The notes: a model not told the origin generated them from the letters alone. 64,000 nt of DNA from Confluentibacter citreus (GCF_002807055.1 NZ_NIXN01000001.1:558001-622000), one strand, 5' to 3'. Counted from the stretch's first letter, positions 36,947 through 45,777 are shown. Program-made: numbers and translations.

Positions 36947-36985
36947 AAGTACATACTATAAATACTAGTTTGTAGTTATGTACTT
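36947..36985. repeat. Inverted repeat upstream of sprE
   Basis: AAGTACATA (36947-36955) and its exact complement TATGTACTT (36977-36985) are separated by 21 bases and end 17 bases before the sprE start. There is no T-run, so it does not look like a terminator. It could be an operator or an mRNA leader structure. Confidence 0.5.
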
Positions 36986-37002
36986 GACTAGCAACAAGCG
37001 TA

Positions 37003-39561
37003 TTGAAAACATTTTTTAAATTAATAACAGTTATTGGCTTCTCTGTTTTTTTTGTAACAAGTTGTTCAAGAAAAAAAGACAAATTCATTAGCCGAAATTT
37101 TCATGCAATAACGGCTGAATACAATGCACTTTATAATGGCTACAACGCTTTAGAAGAGGGACGCTCTAATTTAAACGAAAGTTATTTCGATAATTATTGG
37201 GACATCTTACCCATTGAGCGCATGGAAGTGTTTGAAGATATTATAATGCCTGGACAATCCCAGAACGAATCTTTTTCTCGAGCTGAGGAAAAGGCCGTTA
37301 AAGCCATCCAAATGCATGGAATGGATATTGAAGGCAAAGAAAAAAATCCACAAATAGACGAAGCGTATTTATTATTGGGTAAGGCCAGGTATTTTGACCA
37401 ACGTTTTGTGCCCGCACTTGAAGCCTTTAACTACATATTATATAAATACCCCGCTAGTGATAAAATTAATCAGGCTAAAATCTGGAGAGAAAAAACCAAT
37501 ATCCGTTTAGAAAATGATGAGTTGGCCATTAAAAACCTGAAACGGTTATTAAAACAAGAAGTTTTAGAAGACCAAGATCTTGCAGACGCCACATCTATTC
37601 TAGCTCAAGCTTATATTAACAGAAAATCCATTGACAGTGCAATTACTAAATTAGAAATTGCTGCAAATGCGACCAAAAGAAATGAAGAACGAGGGCGTTA
37701 TAGCTTTATTCAAGGACAACTTTACAATGCTTTAGGTTATAGAGACAGCGCTGTGTATGCTTTTGACAAGGTGATTAAATTAAATCGAAAGATACCCCGT
37801 ATGTATCTTATTAGTGCAGAAATTGAAAAAGTAAAAAACTTCGATTATGAAAACGGGAATACCATTGAATTATTGGAACACTTAACCAACCTTGAAGAAA
37901 ATAGAGAAAACCGTCCTTTTTTAGATAAAATATACCACCAGATAGCAGAGTTTTATCTTAAAACCAATTCAGAAATATTATCCAAACAATACTTTAATAA
38001 GTCGTTACGAACAAATTCCCAAGATGCTATATTAATGGCCCGAAATTATGAAATTCTTGGAAACATGAATTTTGATAAAGCCCTTTACAGAGATGCTGGT
38101 AACTATTATGATAGCACAATGACCAAATTGGCAGAAAACTCTAAAGCATATAGAACCATAAAGCGGAAAAGAGATAATCTGGAAGATGTTATATATTATG
38201 AAGGCATAGCCCAAACGAATGATAGCATTTTAAAAATTGTTAATTTACCGGAATCCGATAGGTTATCTTATTTTGAAACGTTCGTAGAACAACTTAAAAT
38301 TCAAACTGAAAAACAAAAAGAAAGGCAAGAAGCGCAGGTAAGAAACCAAGGGCTCATAACCGTAAACAATAACCAAGGAAATGTAATGCCTTCGGGATTT
38401 GGGGGCCTGCCCAATCAAGCGGCCTCCTTCTATTTTTACAATCCAACAACAGTTGCTTATGGTAAAAACGAGTTTGTTAAAATTTGGGGTGACCGGACTT
38501 TAGAAGACGATTGGCGATGGGGTATTAAAAATGCATCAAACATCGATACAGATGTTTTGTCAAACAACGTTATACCTGCGGCTACCGAAAGCGAATTGTT
38601 TGACCCACAATATTACATATCCAAAATTCCTTCCGAAGAAAAAGACATTGACAGTATTTCCAGAGAACGCAATTATGCATACTATCAATTAGGATTGATT
38701 TATAAAGAAAAATTCAATGAATACGAATTGGCCAAAGACAAATTACAAAATTTACTTCAAAGCAATCCCGAGGAACGATTGATATTGCCATCTAAATACA
38801 ATCTGTATAAGATTTATGAAGCTTTAGGTGAAAACGACGAAGCCAAGATTGCAAAAAATGATATTGTTTCAAATTATCCTGAATCAAGATATGCAACTAT
38901 TTTAAGCAATCCAGAACTTGCTTCTGCCAAAGATGAAAATAGTCCAGAAAGTTTATATGAAACACTGTATGGGAAGCTTGAAAACCAAGAATATGATGCC
39001 GTGATCACTAAAACTGAAGAGTATATAACTATGTTTGATGGTGAACCTATAGTACCTAAATTGGAATTGTTAAAAGCAACGGCGTCGGGACGTTTATATG
39101 GGTATGATGCTTACGCCAAAGGCATAAATTATATTGCCATTACCTATGCTAATACAGCCGAAGGTCAACAGGCTCAAGATATTGAAGGACAAGTGCTGCC
39201 TAAAATAGCCAGTAAAGATTTTATAGTGGATACTCCAGAAAATAATTTTAAAGTGGTTTTTAGCTTTCACAATTCTAAAAAAGAAAGTATAGAAAGTTTT
39301 AAAGTATCTTTAGATACCGTATTAAGCAAGCTAAAGTATTACGAGCTAAGTTCATCAAAAGATGTTTACAATAAAGACACCACATTTGTTATCGTTCATG
39401 GGTTAAAAAATGAACAAGTAGCAAAAACCTTTGACCAATTATTAACTAAAGAAGATAAACAAACAATTAAGGAACCCTACTTTGCAATATCATCTGCAAA
39501 TTATCAAATTATTCAAATTCATAAGAATTTAGATATGTATTTAAATATTGGCAATAATTAA
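37003..39561 (+). CDS. sprE: SprE/PorW-type gliding and type IX secretion lipoprotein
   Basis: This 852-residue TPR-rich lipoprotein matches SprE (PorW), needed for type IX secretion and gliding in Bacteroidota. The N-terminus is a lipoprotein signal with lipobox FVTSC (Cys about 21). It is followed by the family's NFHAITAEYNALYNGYNAL and multiple TPR helices (for example DEAYLLLGKARYFDQRF at about 124-140, and YYQLGLIYKEKFNEYELAKD in the C-terminal half). The start is TTG at 37003; no upstream ATG fits. It probably sits at the outer membrane facing the periplasm. It precedes a bactofilin gene by 11 bases. The identification is strong, based on remembered family sequence. Confidence 0.88.
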   Translation: MKTFFKLITVIGFSVFFVTSCSRKKDKFISRNFHAITAEYNALYNGYNALEEGRSNLNESYFDNYWDILPIERMEVFEDIIMPGQSQNESFSRAEEKAVKAIQMHGMDIEGKEKNPQIDEAYLLLGKARYFDQRFVPALEAFNYILYKYPASDKINQAKIWREKTNIRLENDELAIKNLKRLLKQEVLEDQDLADATSILAQAYINRKSIDSAITKLEIAANATKRNEERGRYSFIQGQLYNALGYRDSAVYAFDKVIKLNRKIPRMYLISAEIEKVKNFDYENGNTIELLEHLTNLEENRENRPFLDKIYHQIAEFYLKTNSEILSKQYFNKSLRTNSQDAILMARNYEILGNMNFDKALYRDAGNYYDSTMTKLAENSKAYRTIKRKRDNLEDVIYYEGIAQTNDSILKIVNLPESDRLSYFETFVEQLKIQTEKQKERQEAQVRNQGLITVNNNQGNVMPSGFGGLPNQAASFYFYNPTTVAYGKNEFVKIWGDRTLEDDWRWGIKNASNIDTDVLSNNVIPAATESELFDPQYYISKIPSEEKDIDSISRERNYAYYQLGLIYKEKFNEYELAKDKLQNLLQSNPEERLILPSKYNLYKIYEALGENDEAKIAKNDIVSNYPESRYATILSNPELASAKDENSPESLYETLYGKLENQEYDAVITKTEEYITMFDGEPIVPKLELLKATASGRLYGYDAYAKGINYIAITYANTAEGQQAQDIEGQVLPKIASKDFIVDTPENNFKVVFSFHNSKKESIESFKVSLDTVLSKLKYYELSSSKDVYNKDTTFVIVHGLKNEQVAKTFDQLLTKEDKQTIKEPYFAISSANYQIIQIHKNLDMYLNIGNN

Positions 39562-39572
39562 ATAATAATATT

Positions 39573-39992
39573 ATGTTCTCTGATAATAAAAAAGAAAGAC
39601 AAATGGTAGAAAACACATCAAATCAAAACATTATTTCTCTAGGCACAAAAATTGTAGGCGATTTTAATAGTGAGGGCGATTTTAGAATAGACGGAACCAT
39701 TGAAGGTAATATAAAAACAACGGGAAAAGTTGTTGTTGGTAAATCGGGCTTACTTAAAGGAACACTACAAGGAACAGATGCTTATTTTGAGGGTAAATTT
39801 TCGGGTAAGTTAGCACTTTCGGGCACATTAACTTTAAAAGCATCGGCACATATAGAAGGCGAAGTTGTTGCTGGTAAATTGGCTGTAGAGCCGGGAGCCA
39901 CTTTTAATGTAACGTGTATCATGAAAGGCACCGTAAAAGAAATGAATAAAAGTGAGCAACAACGAGAACAAGAAACCGGAAAAACAGCTTAA
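39573..39992 (+). CDS. Bactofilin (polymer-forming cytoskeletal protein)
   Basis: This 139-residue protein is a bactofilin. A short polar N-terminal tail is followed by a right-handed beta-helix from about residue 20 to 115 with repeating hydrophobic steps (GTKIVGDFNSEGDFRIDGT, VVGKSGLLKG, GTLTLKASAHIEGEV). The tail after residue 115 is charged. Bactofilins polymerise without nucleotides and scaffold cell-wall or envelope machines. It follows sprE closely. Its last 41 bases overlap the GTG start of the AtpZ/AtpI-like gene, so translation of the two is probably coupled. The identification is good. Confidence 0.9.
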   Translation: MFSDNKKERQMVENTSNQNIISLGTKIVGDFNSEGDFRIDGTIEGNIKTTGKVVVGKSGLLKGTLQGTDAYFEGKFSGKLALSGTLTLKASAHIEGEVVAGKLAVEPGATFNVTCIMKGTVKEMNKSEQQREQETGKTA

Positions 39993-40182
39993 AAACCTTG
40001 CTATACTTTCTGGTATAGCCATTCAAATGGGTGTTACCATTTACTTATTTGTTATTTTAGGCAAATGGTTAGATACTAAATTCTACCATGGTGATAAATT
40101 GTTCATAATCATAACCACGCTTTTGGGAGTTGCCATTTCTCTTTACATGGTCATTAAGCAGGTCAATAAAATTAAATATTAA
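39952..40182 (+). CDS. AtpZ/AtpI-like F1Fo-associated membrane protein
   Basis: This 76-residue protein has two membrane helices (about 16-38 and 50-70). The first carries IAIQMGVTIYLFVILGKWLD, typical of AtpZ/AtpI-family proteins encoded upstream of ATP synthase genes. These help assemble the c ring or act as Mg/Ca channels. The start is a GTG at 39952 inside the bactofilin gene (41-base overlap). A later start would cut into the first helix region. The stop abuts the next gene directly. The identification is good given the atp genes downstream. Confidence 0.83.
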   Translation: MSNNENKKPEKQLKNLAILSGIAIQMGVTIYLFVILGKWLDTKFYHGDKLFIIITTLLGVAISLYMVIKQVNKIKY

Positions 40183-40569
40183 ATGAGCAATCCCTTTTCA
40201 AGTTTTACAATAAAAGCGATTGTTTTATTGCTAATTGTATTTGGTATTCACTTAACTGTTCTGAATATTTTAGATTACCCGTTATTCAATGACAGAATAA
40301 TTGGTTCATATATTGCTAACTTATTTTTAATTATAGCTGTTTTTGGGATTCTTTATGCCTTAAGGAAAAAGTATAAAAGCCAATTAGGTTTTCTGTTTTT
40401 GGTTGGTAGTGCTCTAAAATTCGCTATATTTTTTATCTTCTTTTATCCTTTTTATAAGCTTGACAATCATATCTCTAGGCTGGAATTTGCCGCCTTTTTT
40501 ATACCCTATGCAGTGGGCTTGATTCTAGAAACCATAAGCCTTAGTAAATGGTTAAATACTATGGATTAA
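40183..40569 (+). CDS. Small membrane protein, DUF6168-like
   Basis: This 128-residue protein begins immediately after the AtpZ-like stop. It has four membrane helices: about 10-28, 42-62, 72-90 and 103-120. I recognise the pattern as the flavobacterial DUF6168 group, always near ATP synthase. In many bacteria a second AtpI-like membrane protein occupies this position, so it may be a divergent AtpI counterpart. That is an inference from synteny and topology. A promoter-bearing gap of 116 bases separates it from atpB. Confidence 0.75.
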   Translation: MSNPFSSFTIKAIVLLLIVFGIHLTVLNILDYPLFNDRIIGSYIANLFLIIAVFGILYALRKKYKSQLGFLFLVGSALKFAIFFIFFYPFYKLDNHISRLEFAAFFIPYAVGLILETISLSKWLNTMD

Positions 40570-40623
40570 TAGTGCCATAAATAGAGTTCAATTTTAGTGA
40601 TGAAATAAAACATAAAATTATTT

Positions 40624-40651
40624 TTGTTTTTGACATAAAAACATACCTTTG
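40624..40651 (+). promoter_or_regulatory. ATP synthase operon promoter
   Basis: TTG at 40624-40626 and TACCTTTG at 40644-40651, 17 bases apart, match the Bacteroidota TTG/TAnnTTTG pattern. The atpB ATG lies at 40686, so the leader would be about 30 bases. Confidence 0.65.
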
Positions 40652-40685
40652 CAGCGATTTTTAAGCCACTATTATTTAGAGTGAT

Positions 40686-41774
40686 ATGCGAAGAAAAATA
40701 TCTTTAAAACCTATAACATTATTACTGTTTTTATCTACCTCTTTTTTCTTTGGACAAGAGGAAGCAGAGCATGTTGAAGTAAAAACCGACAAAAAAACAG
40801 AAATAAAAGAATACATCCAGCACCATTTACAGGATTCTTACGACTTCAGTTTGTTTTCTTACGAAACAGAATCAGGTGAAACTAAGCATATTGGTTTTCC
40901 ATTGCCAGTCATTTTATGGGACAATGGGTTAAAAGTTTTTTCTTCTTCAAAGTTACATCATGGAGAATCAGTTGCTGAAGTAGACGGAAGTTTTTACAAG
41001 TCATATCATAGTAAAATTTATAAAACAGATGCGTCTGGAACTATAAATTATGATGAAGAACATCATGCAACCAACGAAAAACCCTTAGATTTTTCTATTA
41101 CAAAAAATGTGTTTACCATTTTTGCTATTGGTTTACTTATGTTTTTCATGTTTAGTAGAATGGCTGGGAAATATAGAAAAGGTAATACTGTGCCAAATGG
41201 AGCAGGACGATTTTTAGAGCCTATTATTCTATACATCAGGGATGATATTGCCATTCCAAACATTGGGAAAAAACATTATAAGCGTTACATGAGTTTCTTG
41301 TTAACCGTGTTTTTTTTCATATGGATTATAAACTTATTAGGTTTAACACCGCTTGGAGTTAATGTAACAAACAATATTGCTGTAACATTAGCTTTGGCAT
41401 TGTTAACCTATTTAATAACAACTTTTACGGCCAACAAAAGCTACTGGGGGCATATTTTTTGGATGCCAGGCGTGCCATGGCCCATGAAAATTATTTTAGC
41501 ACCAATAGAATTGTTAGGAACACTTATTAAACCATTTTCATTATTAATTCGTCTCTATGCAAATATTACTGCGGGACATATTGTATTAATGAGTATTATT
41601 GGTTTAATGTTTATTTTCAAAAACTGGTTAGGAAGTTCATTATCATTTGGTTTGGCATTTGCTTTATCATTGTTAGAACTATTGGTAGCTGCTTTACAAG
41701 CCTATATTTTCACAATGTTATCAGCATTGTATTTTGGATCGGCAGTAGAAGAACATAATCACGCCGACCACTAA
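40686..41774 (+). CDS. atpB: ATP synthase F0 subunit a
   Basis: This 362-residue integral membrane protein forms the proton half-channels against the c ring. It carries a Bacteroidota-type N-terminal extension of roughly 120 residues that begins with a signal-like helix (ITLLLFLSTSFFFGQ). The extension is periplasmic and rich in His and acidic residues. The conserved C-terminal half contains LIRLYANITAGHIVLM with the essential arginine, and ELLVAALQAYIFTMLSALYFG. E. coli subunit a is about 270 residues, so the extension is notable but known for the phylum. It is the first gene of the atp operon. The identification is secure. Confidence 0.96.
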   Translation: MRRKISLKPITLLLFLSTSFFFGQEEAEHVEVKTDKKTEIKEYIQHHLQDSYDFSLFSYETESGETKHIGFPLPVILWDNGLKVFSSSKLHHGESVAEVDGSFYKSYHSKIYKTDASGTINYDEEHHATNEKPLDFSITKNVFTIFAIGLLMFFMFSRMAGKYRKGNTVPNGAGRFLEPIILYIRDDIAIPNIGKKHYKRYMSFLLTVFFFIWIINLLGLTPLGVNVTNNIAVTLALALLTYLITTFTANKSYWGHIFWMPGVPWPMKIILAPIELLGTLIKPFSLLIRLYANITAGHIVLMSIIGLMFIFKNWLGSSLSFGLAFALSLLELLVAALQAYIFTMLSALYFGSAVEEHNHADH

Positions 41775-41803
41775 AAAGAATGTTTAATTAATTATATATA
41801 TTT

Positions 41804-41995
41804 ATGGAAATTCCAACTATTGTAGGAGCAGGTTTAATCGTAATCGGTGCTGGTTTAGGTATCGGTAGAATTGGTGGATCTGCAATGGATGCAATTGCGC
41901 GTCAACCAGAAGCTTCTGGAAAAATCCAAACAGCTATGCTTATTGCAGCAGCACTTATTGAAGGTATTGGATTTGCTGCTTTATTTGCAGCATAA
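41804..41995 (+). CDS. atpE: ATP synthase F0 subunit c
   Basis: This 63-residue hairpin protein forms the rotating ring. Helix one carries GAGLIVIGAGLGIGRIGGSA, the polar loop is ARQPEAS, and helix two has AALIEGIGFAAL with the ion-binding glutamate (Glu53). It is shorter than the E. coli subunit (79) and typical for Flavobacteriaceae. The glutamate is followed by Gly rather than the Ser/Thr used by sodium-binding rings, so proton coupling is the better guess. A strong hairpin follows within 20 bases of the stop. The identification is secure. Confidence 0.96.
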   Translation: MEIPTIVGAGLIVIGAGLGIGRIGGSAMDAIARQPEASGKIQTAMLIAAALIEGIGFAALFAA

Positions 41996-42005
41996 AAAAA
42001 GTAAG

Positions 42006-42042
42006 AAAAACAGCTTTAACGGTTGGTTAAAGCTGTTTTTTT
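42006..42042 (+). terminator. Strong hairpin with T-run between atpE and atpF
   Basis: A perfect 15-base stem (arms 42006-42020 and 42026-42040, core AACAGCTTTAAC / GTTAAAGCTGTT) with a 5-base loop is followed by a run of T. It lies 11 bases after the atpE stop and about 30 bases before atpF. By structure it is an intrinsic terminator; because essential atp genes follow, it probably acts as a partial terminator or mRNA stabiliser. Confidence 0.8.
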
Positions 42043-42073
42043 AAATTTAATATTTATTAAAACATAGATATAA

Positions 42074-42574
42074 ATGGAAAAGTTAATTAATGATTTTTCA
42101 ATAGGATTATTCTTTTGGCAATTAGTATTGTTTATTGGTTTAGTTTTACTTTTAAGAAAATTTGCTTGGAAACCCATTCTTGATGCTGTAGAGAAGAGAG
42201 AAAGCGGTATAGAAGATGCGTTAAAATCTGCCGAAAAAGCAAAATTAGAAATGCAAAATCTTCAAGCAGATAACCAAAAGTTATTGCAAGAGGCCAGAAT
42301 GGAAAGAGAATCTTTGTTGAAAGATGCCCGTGACATCAAGAATAAAATGATTGAAGATGCCAAAGGTGAAGCTCAAGATCAAGCCAATAAGATAATAGAG
42401 CAAGCTCAAGCAGCTATTGAAAGCGAAAAGAAAGCGGCTATTGCCGAGTTAAAAACCCAAGTGGCTAATTTATCTATTGAAATTGCAGAGAAAGTAATGC
42501 GTGAAGAATTATCTAGCAGTGATAAACAACTAAAATTGGTTGAGTCTATGTTAGGTGAAACAAAATTTAATTAA
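42074..42574 (+). CDS. atpF: ATP synthase F0 subunit b
   Basis: This 166-residue stalk protein has one N-terminal membrane helix (about 9-29, FWQLVLFIGLVLLLRKFAWKP) and a long charged, alanine-rich coiled coil (about 35-140). A short C-terminal delta-contact region follows. It links the a subunit to the F1 head. There is a single b gene and no b' copy. It follows the atpE hairpin by about 30 bases and precedes atpH by 5 bases. The identification is secure from position and topology. Confidence 0.95.
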   Translation: MEKLINDFSIGLFFWQLVLFIGLVLLLRKFAWKPILDAVEKRESGIEDALKSAEKAKLEMQNLQADNQKLLQEARMERESLLKDARDIKNKMIEDAKGEAQDQANKIIEQAQAAIESEKKAAIAELKTQVANLSIEIAEKVMREELSSSDKQLKLVESMLGETKFN

Positions 42575-42579
42575 GAATC

Positions 42580-43116
42580 ATGGCAGGAGCAAGAGCAGCA
42601 ATACGTTATGCAAAGGCAGTTTTAAGTTTAGCTTCAGATGAAAAAACGGCTGACGTTTTAAATACGGAGATGAAACTTATTGCCACTACTATTTCGCAAA
42701 GCAAAGATTTAAGCGATACGCTTAAAAGCCCTGTGGTAAGTTCGTCCATAAAAAAATCCATTTTATTGGAAGTTTTTAAAAACTCCAGTAAGTCTATATT
42801 AAACCTAATAGATACTTTAATAAGCAATAACAGGATTGATATATTAAGTGATGTTGCACATAAATACAATCAGTTATTTGATGAATCTAAAGGTATAGAA
42901 CTAGCTACTGTAACTACTGCGGTTGCTCTATCAGAGGATTTAAAGGCCAAAGTATTAGCAAAAGCTAAAGAGCTTACAGGTAAAGATATTGAGGTAGAAA
43001 ACGTAATCGATGAAAGCATTATTGGTGGTTTCATTTTGCGAATAGGTGATATTCAGTATAATGCGAGTATTACAAATCAACTAAGTAAATTAAAAAGAGA
43101 GTTTATATTAAATTAA
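42580..43116 (+). CDS. atpH: ATP synthase F1 subunit delta
   Basis: This 178-residue soluble subunit connects the b stalk to alpha subunits. The N-terminal helical domain begins AGARAAIRYAKAVLSLA, and the C-terminal region carries IDESIIGGFILRIGD, the most conserved stretch of the delta/OSCP family. The length is normal. It starts 5 bases after atpF. A 58-base spacer containing a 7-bp repeat separates it from atpA. The identification is secure. Confidence 0.95.
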   Translation: MAGARAAIRYAKAVLSLASDEKTADVLNTEMKLIATTISQSKDLSDTLKSPVVSSSIKKSILLEVFKNSSKSILNLIDTLISNNRIDILSDVAHKYNQLFDESKGIELATVTTAVALSEDLKAKVLAKAKELTGKDIEVENVIDESIIGGFILRIGDIQYNASITNQLSKLKREFILN

Positions 43117-43141
43117 AAAGGGTTAAACGAGGATGTCTCAC

Positions 43142-43162
43142 ATCTAGCGTCTAAGATCTAAA
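43142..43162 (+). repeat. Degenerate 7-bp tandem repeat in the atpA leader
   Basis: Three consecutive 7-base units (ATCTAGC, GTCTAAG, ATCTAAA) fill the atpH-atpA spacer, ending about 12 bases before the atpA start. It resembles the 8-bp array before rfbA in style, though not in sequence. Confidence 0.55.
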
Positions 43163-43174
43163 TACTAAAAAAAG

Positions 43175-44752
43175 ATGGCAGAAGTAAAACCAGCTGAAAT
43201 ATCAGCAATCTTAAAAAAGCAACTATCAGGTTTTGAAGCAAGTGCTTCATTAGATGAAGTAGGAACTGTATTAACCGTAGGTGATGGTATTGTACGTGCT
43301 TACGGATTGGCTAATGCTCAATATGGAGAGTTAGTTGAATTTGAAGGCGGCTTAGAAGGTATTGTACTAAATCTTGAAGAAGATAACGTTGGTATTGTAT
43401 TATTAGGTCCTTCAGTAGGTATTAAAGAAGGGTCCATAGTAAAACGTACGTCTCGTATTGCTTCTATTAAAGTTGGGGAAGGTATTGTTGGACGTGTTGT
43501 AGATACTTTAGGAAATCCAATTGATGGTAAAGGGCCTATTACTGGTCAAACTTACGAAATGCCTTTAGAGCGTAAAGCACCTGGAGTTATTTTCCGTGAG
43601 CCTGTAACTGAACCATTACAAACTGGTATTAAGTCTATCGATGCGATGATTCCTGTTGGCCGTGGACAACGTGAGTTGGTTATTGGCGACCGTCAAACTG
43701 GTAAAACAGCGGTTTGTATTGATACCATATTAAATCAAAAAGAATTTTACGACGCAGGAAATCCTGTATATTGTATATATGTTGCTGTTGGCCAAAAAGC
43801 GTCAACAGTGGCTTTAATTGCAAAAACATTAGAAGAAAAAGGTGCTTTAGCATATACGACTATTGTTGCTGCTAATGCTTCAGATCCAGCTGCGATGCAA
43901 GTATATGCACCGTTTTCAGGAGCATCTATTGGTGAGTATTTCAGGGATTCTGGTCGCCCAGCTTTAATCATCTATGATGATTTATCTAAACAAGCCGTGG
44001 CTTACCGTGAGGTGTCTTTATTATTACGTCGTCCACCAGGACGTGAGGCGTATCCTGGAGACGTTTTCTATTTGCACTCTCGTTTATTGGAGCGTGCTGC
44101 AAAAATCATCAATAATGATGAGATTGCTAAGAATATGAACGACCTTCCAGATTCATTAAAATCGATTGTTAAAGGTGGTGGTTCATTAACGGCATTGCCA
44201 ATTATTGAAACACAAGCAGGAGACGTTTCAGCATATATACCAACAAACGTAATTTCGATTACAGATGGGCAGATTTTCTTGGATGGTGATTTATTCAACT
44301 CTGGTGTACGTCCAGCTATTAACGTGGGTATTTCGGTATCTCGTGTGGGGGGTAACGCTCAGATTAAATCCATGAAAAAAGTAGCAGGTACTTTAAAATT
44401 GGACCAAGCACAATATCGTGAGTTAGAAGCGTTTGCTAAGTTTGGATCCGATTTAGATGCTGTGACTTTAAACGTTATTGAAAAAGGGAAGCGTAACGTG
44501 GAGATTTTAAAACAAGCTCAAAACGATCCTTTTAAAGTAGAAGATCAAATTGCAATTATTTATGCAGGTTCTAAAAACCTGTTAAGAGATGTACCTGTTG
44601 AAAAAGTAAAAGAATTCGAAAGAGACTATTTAGAATTCTTAAAAGCGAAACACAGCAATGTTTTAGCCGATCTAAAAGCAGGTAAATTAACCGATGAGGT
44701 TACAGATACATTAACAGCTGTAGCGAAAGATTTATCTAGTAAATATAGATAG
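43175..44752 (+). CDS. atpA: ATP synthase F1 subunit alpha
   Basis: This 525-residue non-catalytic nucleotide-binding subunit of F1 has Walker [10 protein letters not shown] (about 172-180). [20 protein letters not shown] carries Walker B, and the [10 protein letters not shown] signature is shared by alpha subunits. The N-terminal crown domain is intact. The length is normal for the phylum. The partner catalytic beta subunit is not in this window. A repeat-filled spacer precedes atpG. The identification is secure. Confidence 0.98.
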   Translation: MAEVKPAEISAILKKQLSGFEASASLDEVGTVLTVGDGIVRAYGLANAQYGELVEFEGGLEGIVLNLEEDNVGIVLLGPSVGIKEGSIVKRTSRIASIKVGEGIVGRVVDTLGNPIDGKGPITGQTYEMPLERKAPGVIFREPVTEPLQTGIKSIDAMIPVGRGQRELVIGDRQTGKTAVCIDTILNQKEFYDAGNPVYCIYVAVGQKASTVALIAKTLEEKGALAYTTIVAANASDPAAMQVYAPFSGASIGEYFRDSGRPALIIYDDLSKQAVAYREVSLLLRRPPGREAYPGDVFYLHSRLLERAAKIINNDEIAKNMNDLPDSLKSIVKGGGSLTALPIIETQAGDVSAYIPTNVISITDGQIFLDGDLFNSGVRPAINVGISVSRVGGNAQIKSMKKVAGTLKLDQAQYRELEAFAKFGSDLDAVTLNVIEKGKRNVEILKQAQNDPFKVEDQIAIIYAGSKNLLRDVPVEKVKEFERDYLEFLKAKHSNVLADLKAGKLTDEVTDTLTAVAKDLSSKYR

Positions 44753-44781
44753 CCCCTCCCAGCCTCCCCAAAAGGGAGGAG
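44753..44781. repeat. Dispersed repeat between atpA and atpG, first element
   Basis: CCCCTCCCAGCCTCCCCAAA followed by AGGGAGGAG forms an imperfect C-rich/G-rich inverted repeat immediately after the atpA stop. Its GC-rich text is unlike the AT-rich surroundings and resembles repeats I know from many Bacteroidota spacers. Confidence 0.7.
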
Positions 44782-44823
44782 TTTATAGAGGATCTAAAAT
44801 ATTATTTAAAAACAACTAATCAA

Positions 44824-44852
44824 TCCCTCTCCTTTGGAGAGGTTAGGAGAGG
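44824..44852. repeat. Dispersed repeat between atpA and atpG, second element
   Basis: CCCTCTCCTTTGGAGAGG (44825-44842) is a hairpin-forming palindrome followed by TTAGGAGAGG. It ends about 5 bases before the atpG ATG, and its GGAGAGG part could double as ribosome-binding sequence. It is related in composition to the element at 44753. Confidence 0.7.
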
Positions 44853-44856
44853 AAAA

Positions 44857-45717
44857 ATGGCAAATCTAAAAGAAATACGTAACAGAATAACATCGGTGTC
44901 TTCTACAATGCAGATTACCAGTGCCATGAAAATGGTATCGGCTGCAAAGTTAAAAAAGGCACAAGATGCTATTACGGCAATGCGTCCTTATGCAGATAAG
45001 TTAACCGAACTTTTACAAAGTTTAAGCGCCACTTTAGATGCAGATTCTGGAAGTAAATTTTCAACCCAAAGAGAGGTAAAAAAGGTCTTGATTGTTGCTA
45101 TTACTTCTAATAGAGGTTTAGCAGGTGCTTTTAATTCAAATATTATTAAAGAGGTTAACAGGTTAACGTCTCAAACATATGCTAACCAAGAGGTTTCTTA
45201 TGTAGCTATTGGTAAAAAAGCAAATGATGCCTTTAAAAAAACCAATAAGGTTATTGCAAACGAGAGTGGTGTTTTAGATGATTTAACCTTTGATAATGTT
45301 GGCAACATCGCTCAAATGTTAATGGATACATTTGTTGCTGGCGAGTTTGATAAAATTGAAATCGTTTACAATAAATTTAAAAATGCTGCTACGCAAATAG
45401 TCACCACAGAACAGTTTTTACCAATTGTTCCTGTTGAAGGTAGCCCTAATAATAACACAGATTATATTTTTGAACCTTCAAAAGTAGAAATCGTTGAGCA
45501 ATTAATTCCGAAGTCATTAAAGACCCAATTGTATAAAGGCGTTAGAGACTCATTCGCAAGCGAACATGGTGCGCGTATGACCGCCATGCATAAAGCAACC
45601 GATAATGCCACAGAATTAAGGAATCAATTGAAATTAACATACAACAAAGCACGTCAAGCAGCCATTACCAACGAAATTTTAGAAATTGTTGGTGGAGCGG
45701 AGGCTTTGAACAATTAG
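44857..45717 (+). CDS. atpG: ATP synthase F1 subunit gamma
   Basis: This 286-residue central-stalk subunit has the N-terminal LKEIRNRITSVSSTMQITSAM, the VAITSNRGLAGAFN core and the C-terminal SEHGARMTAMHKATDNA followed by QLKLTYNKARQAAITNEI. Together these form the coiled coil that rotates inside the alpha/beta ring. The length is normal. It is the last gene of the operon; a repeat and a clear terminator follow. No atpD or atpC gene comes after it. The identification is secure. Confidence 0.97.
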   Translation: MANLKEIRNRITSVSSTMQITSAMKMVSAAKLKKAQDAITAMRPYADKLTELLQSLSATLDADSGSKFSTQREVKKVLIVAITSNRGLAGAFNSNIIKEVNRLTSQTYANQEVSYVAIGKKANDAFKKTNKVIANESGVLDDLTFDNVGNIAQMLMDTFVAGEFDKIEIVYNKFKNAATQIVTTEQFLPIVPVEGSPNNNTDYIFEPSKVEIVEQLIPKSLKTQLYKGVRDSFASEHGARMTAMHKATDNATELRNQLKLTYNKARQAAITNEILEIVGGAEALNN

Positions 45718-45777
45718 ACGAAGCCTTTGCGAAGTCAAATTTCGAAAAGACTGAGGCTTTGAATAATTACGATTTTT

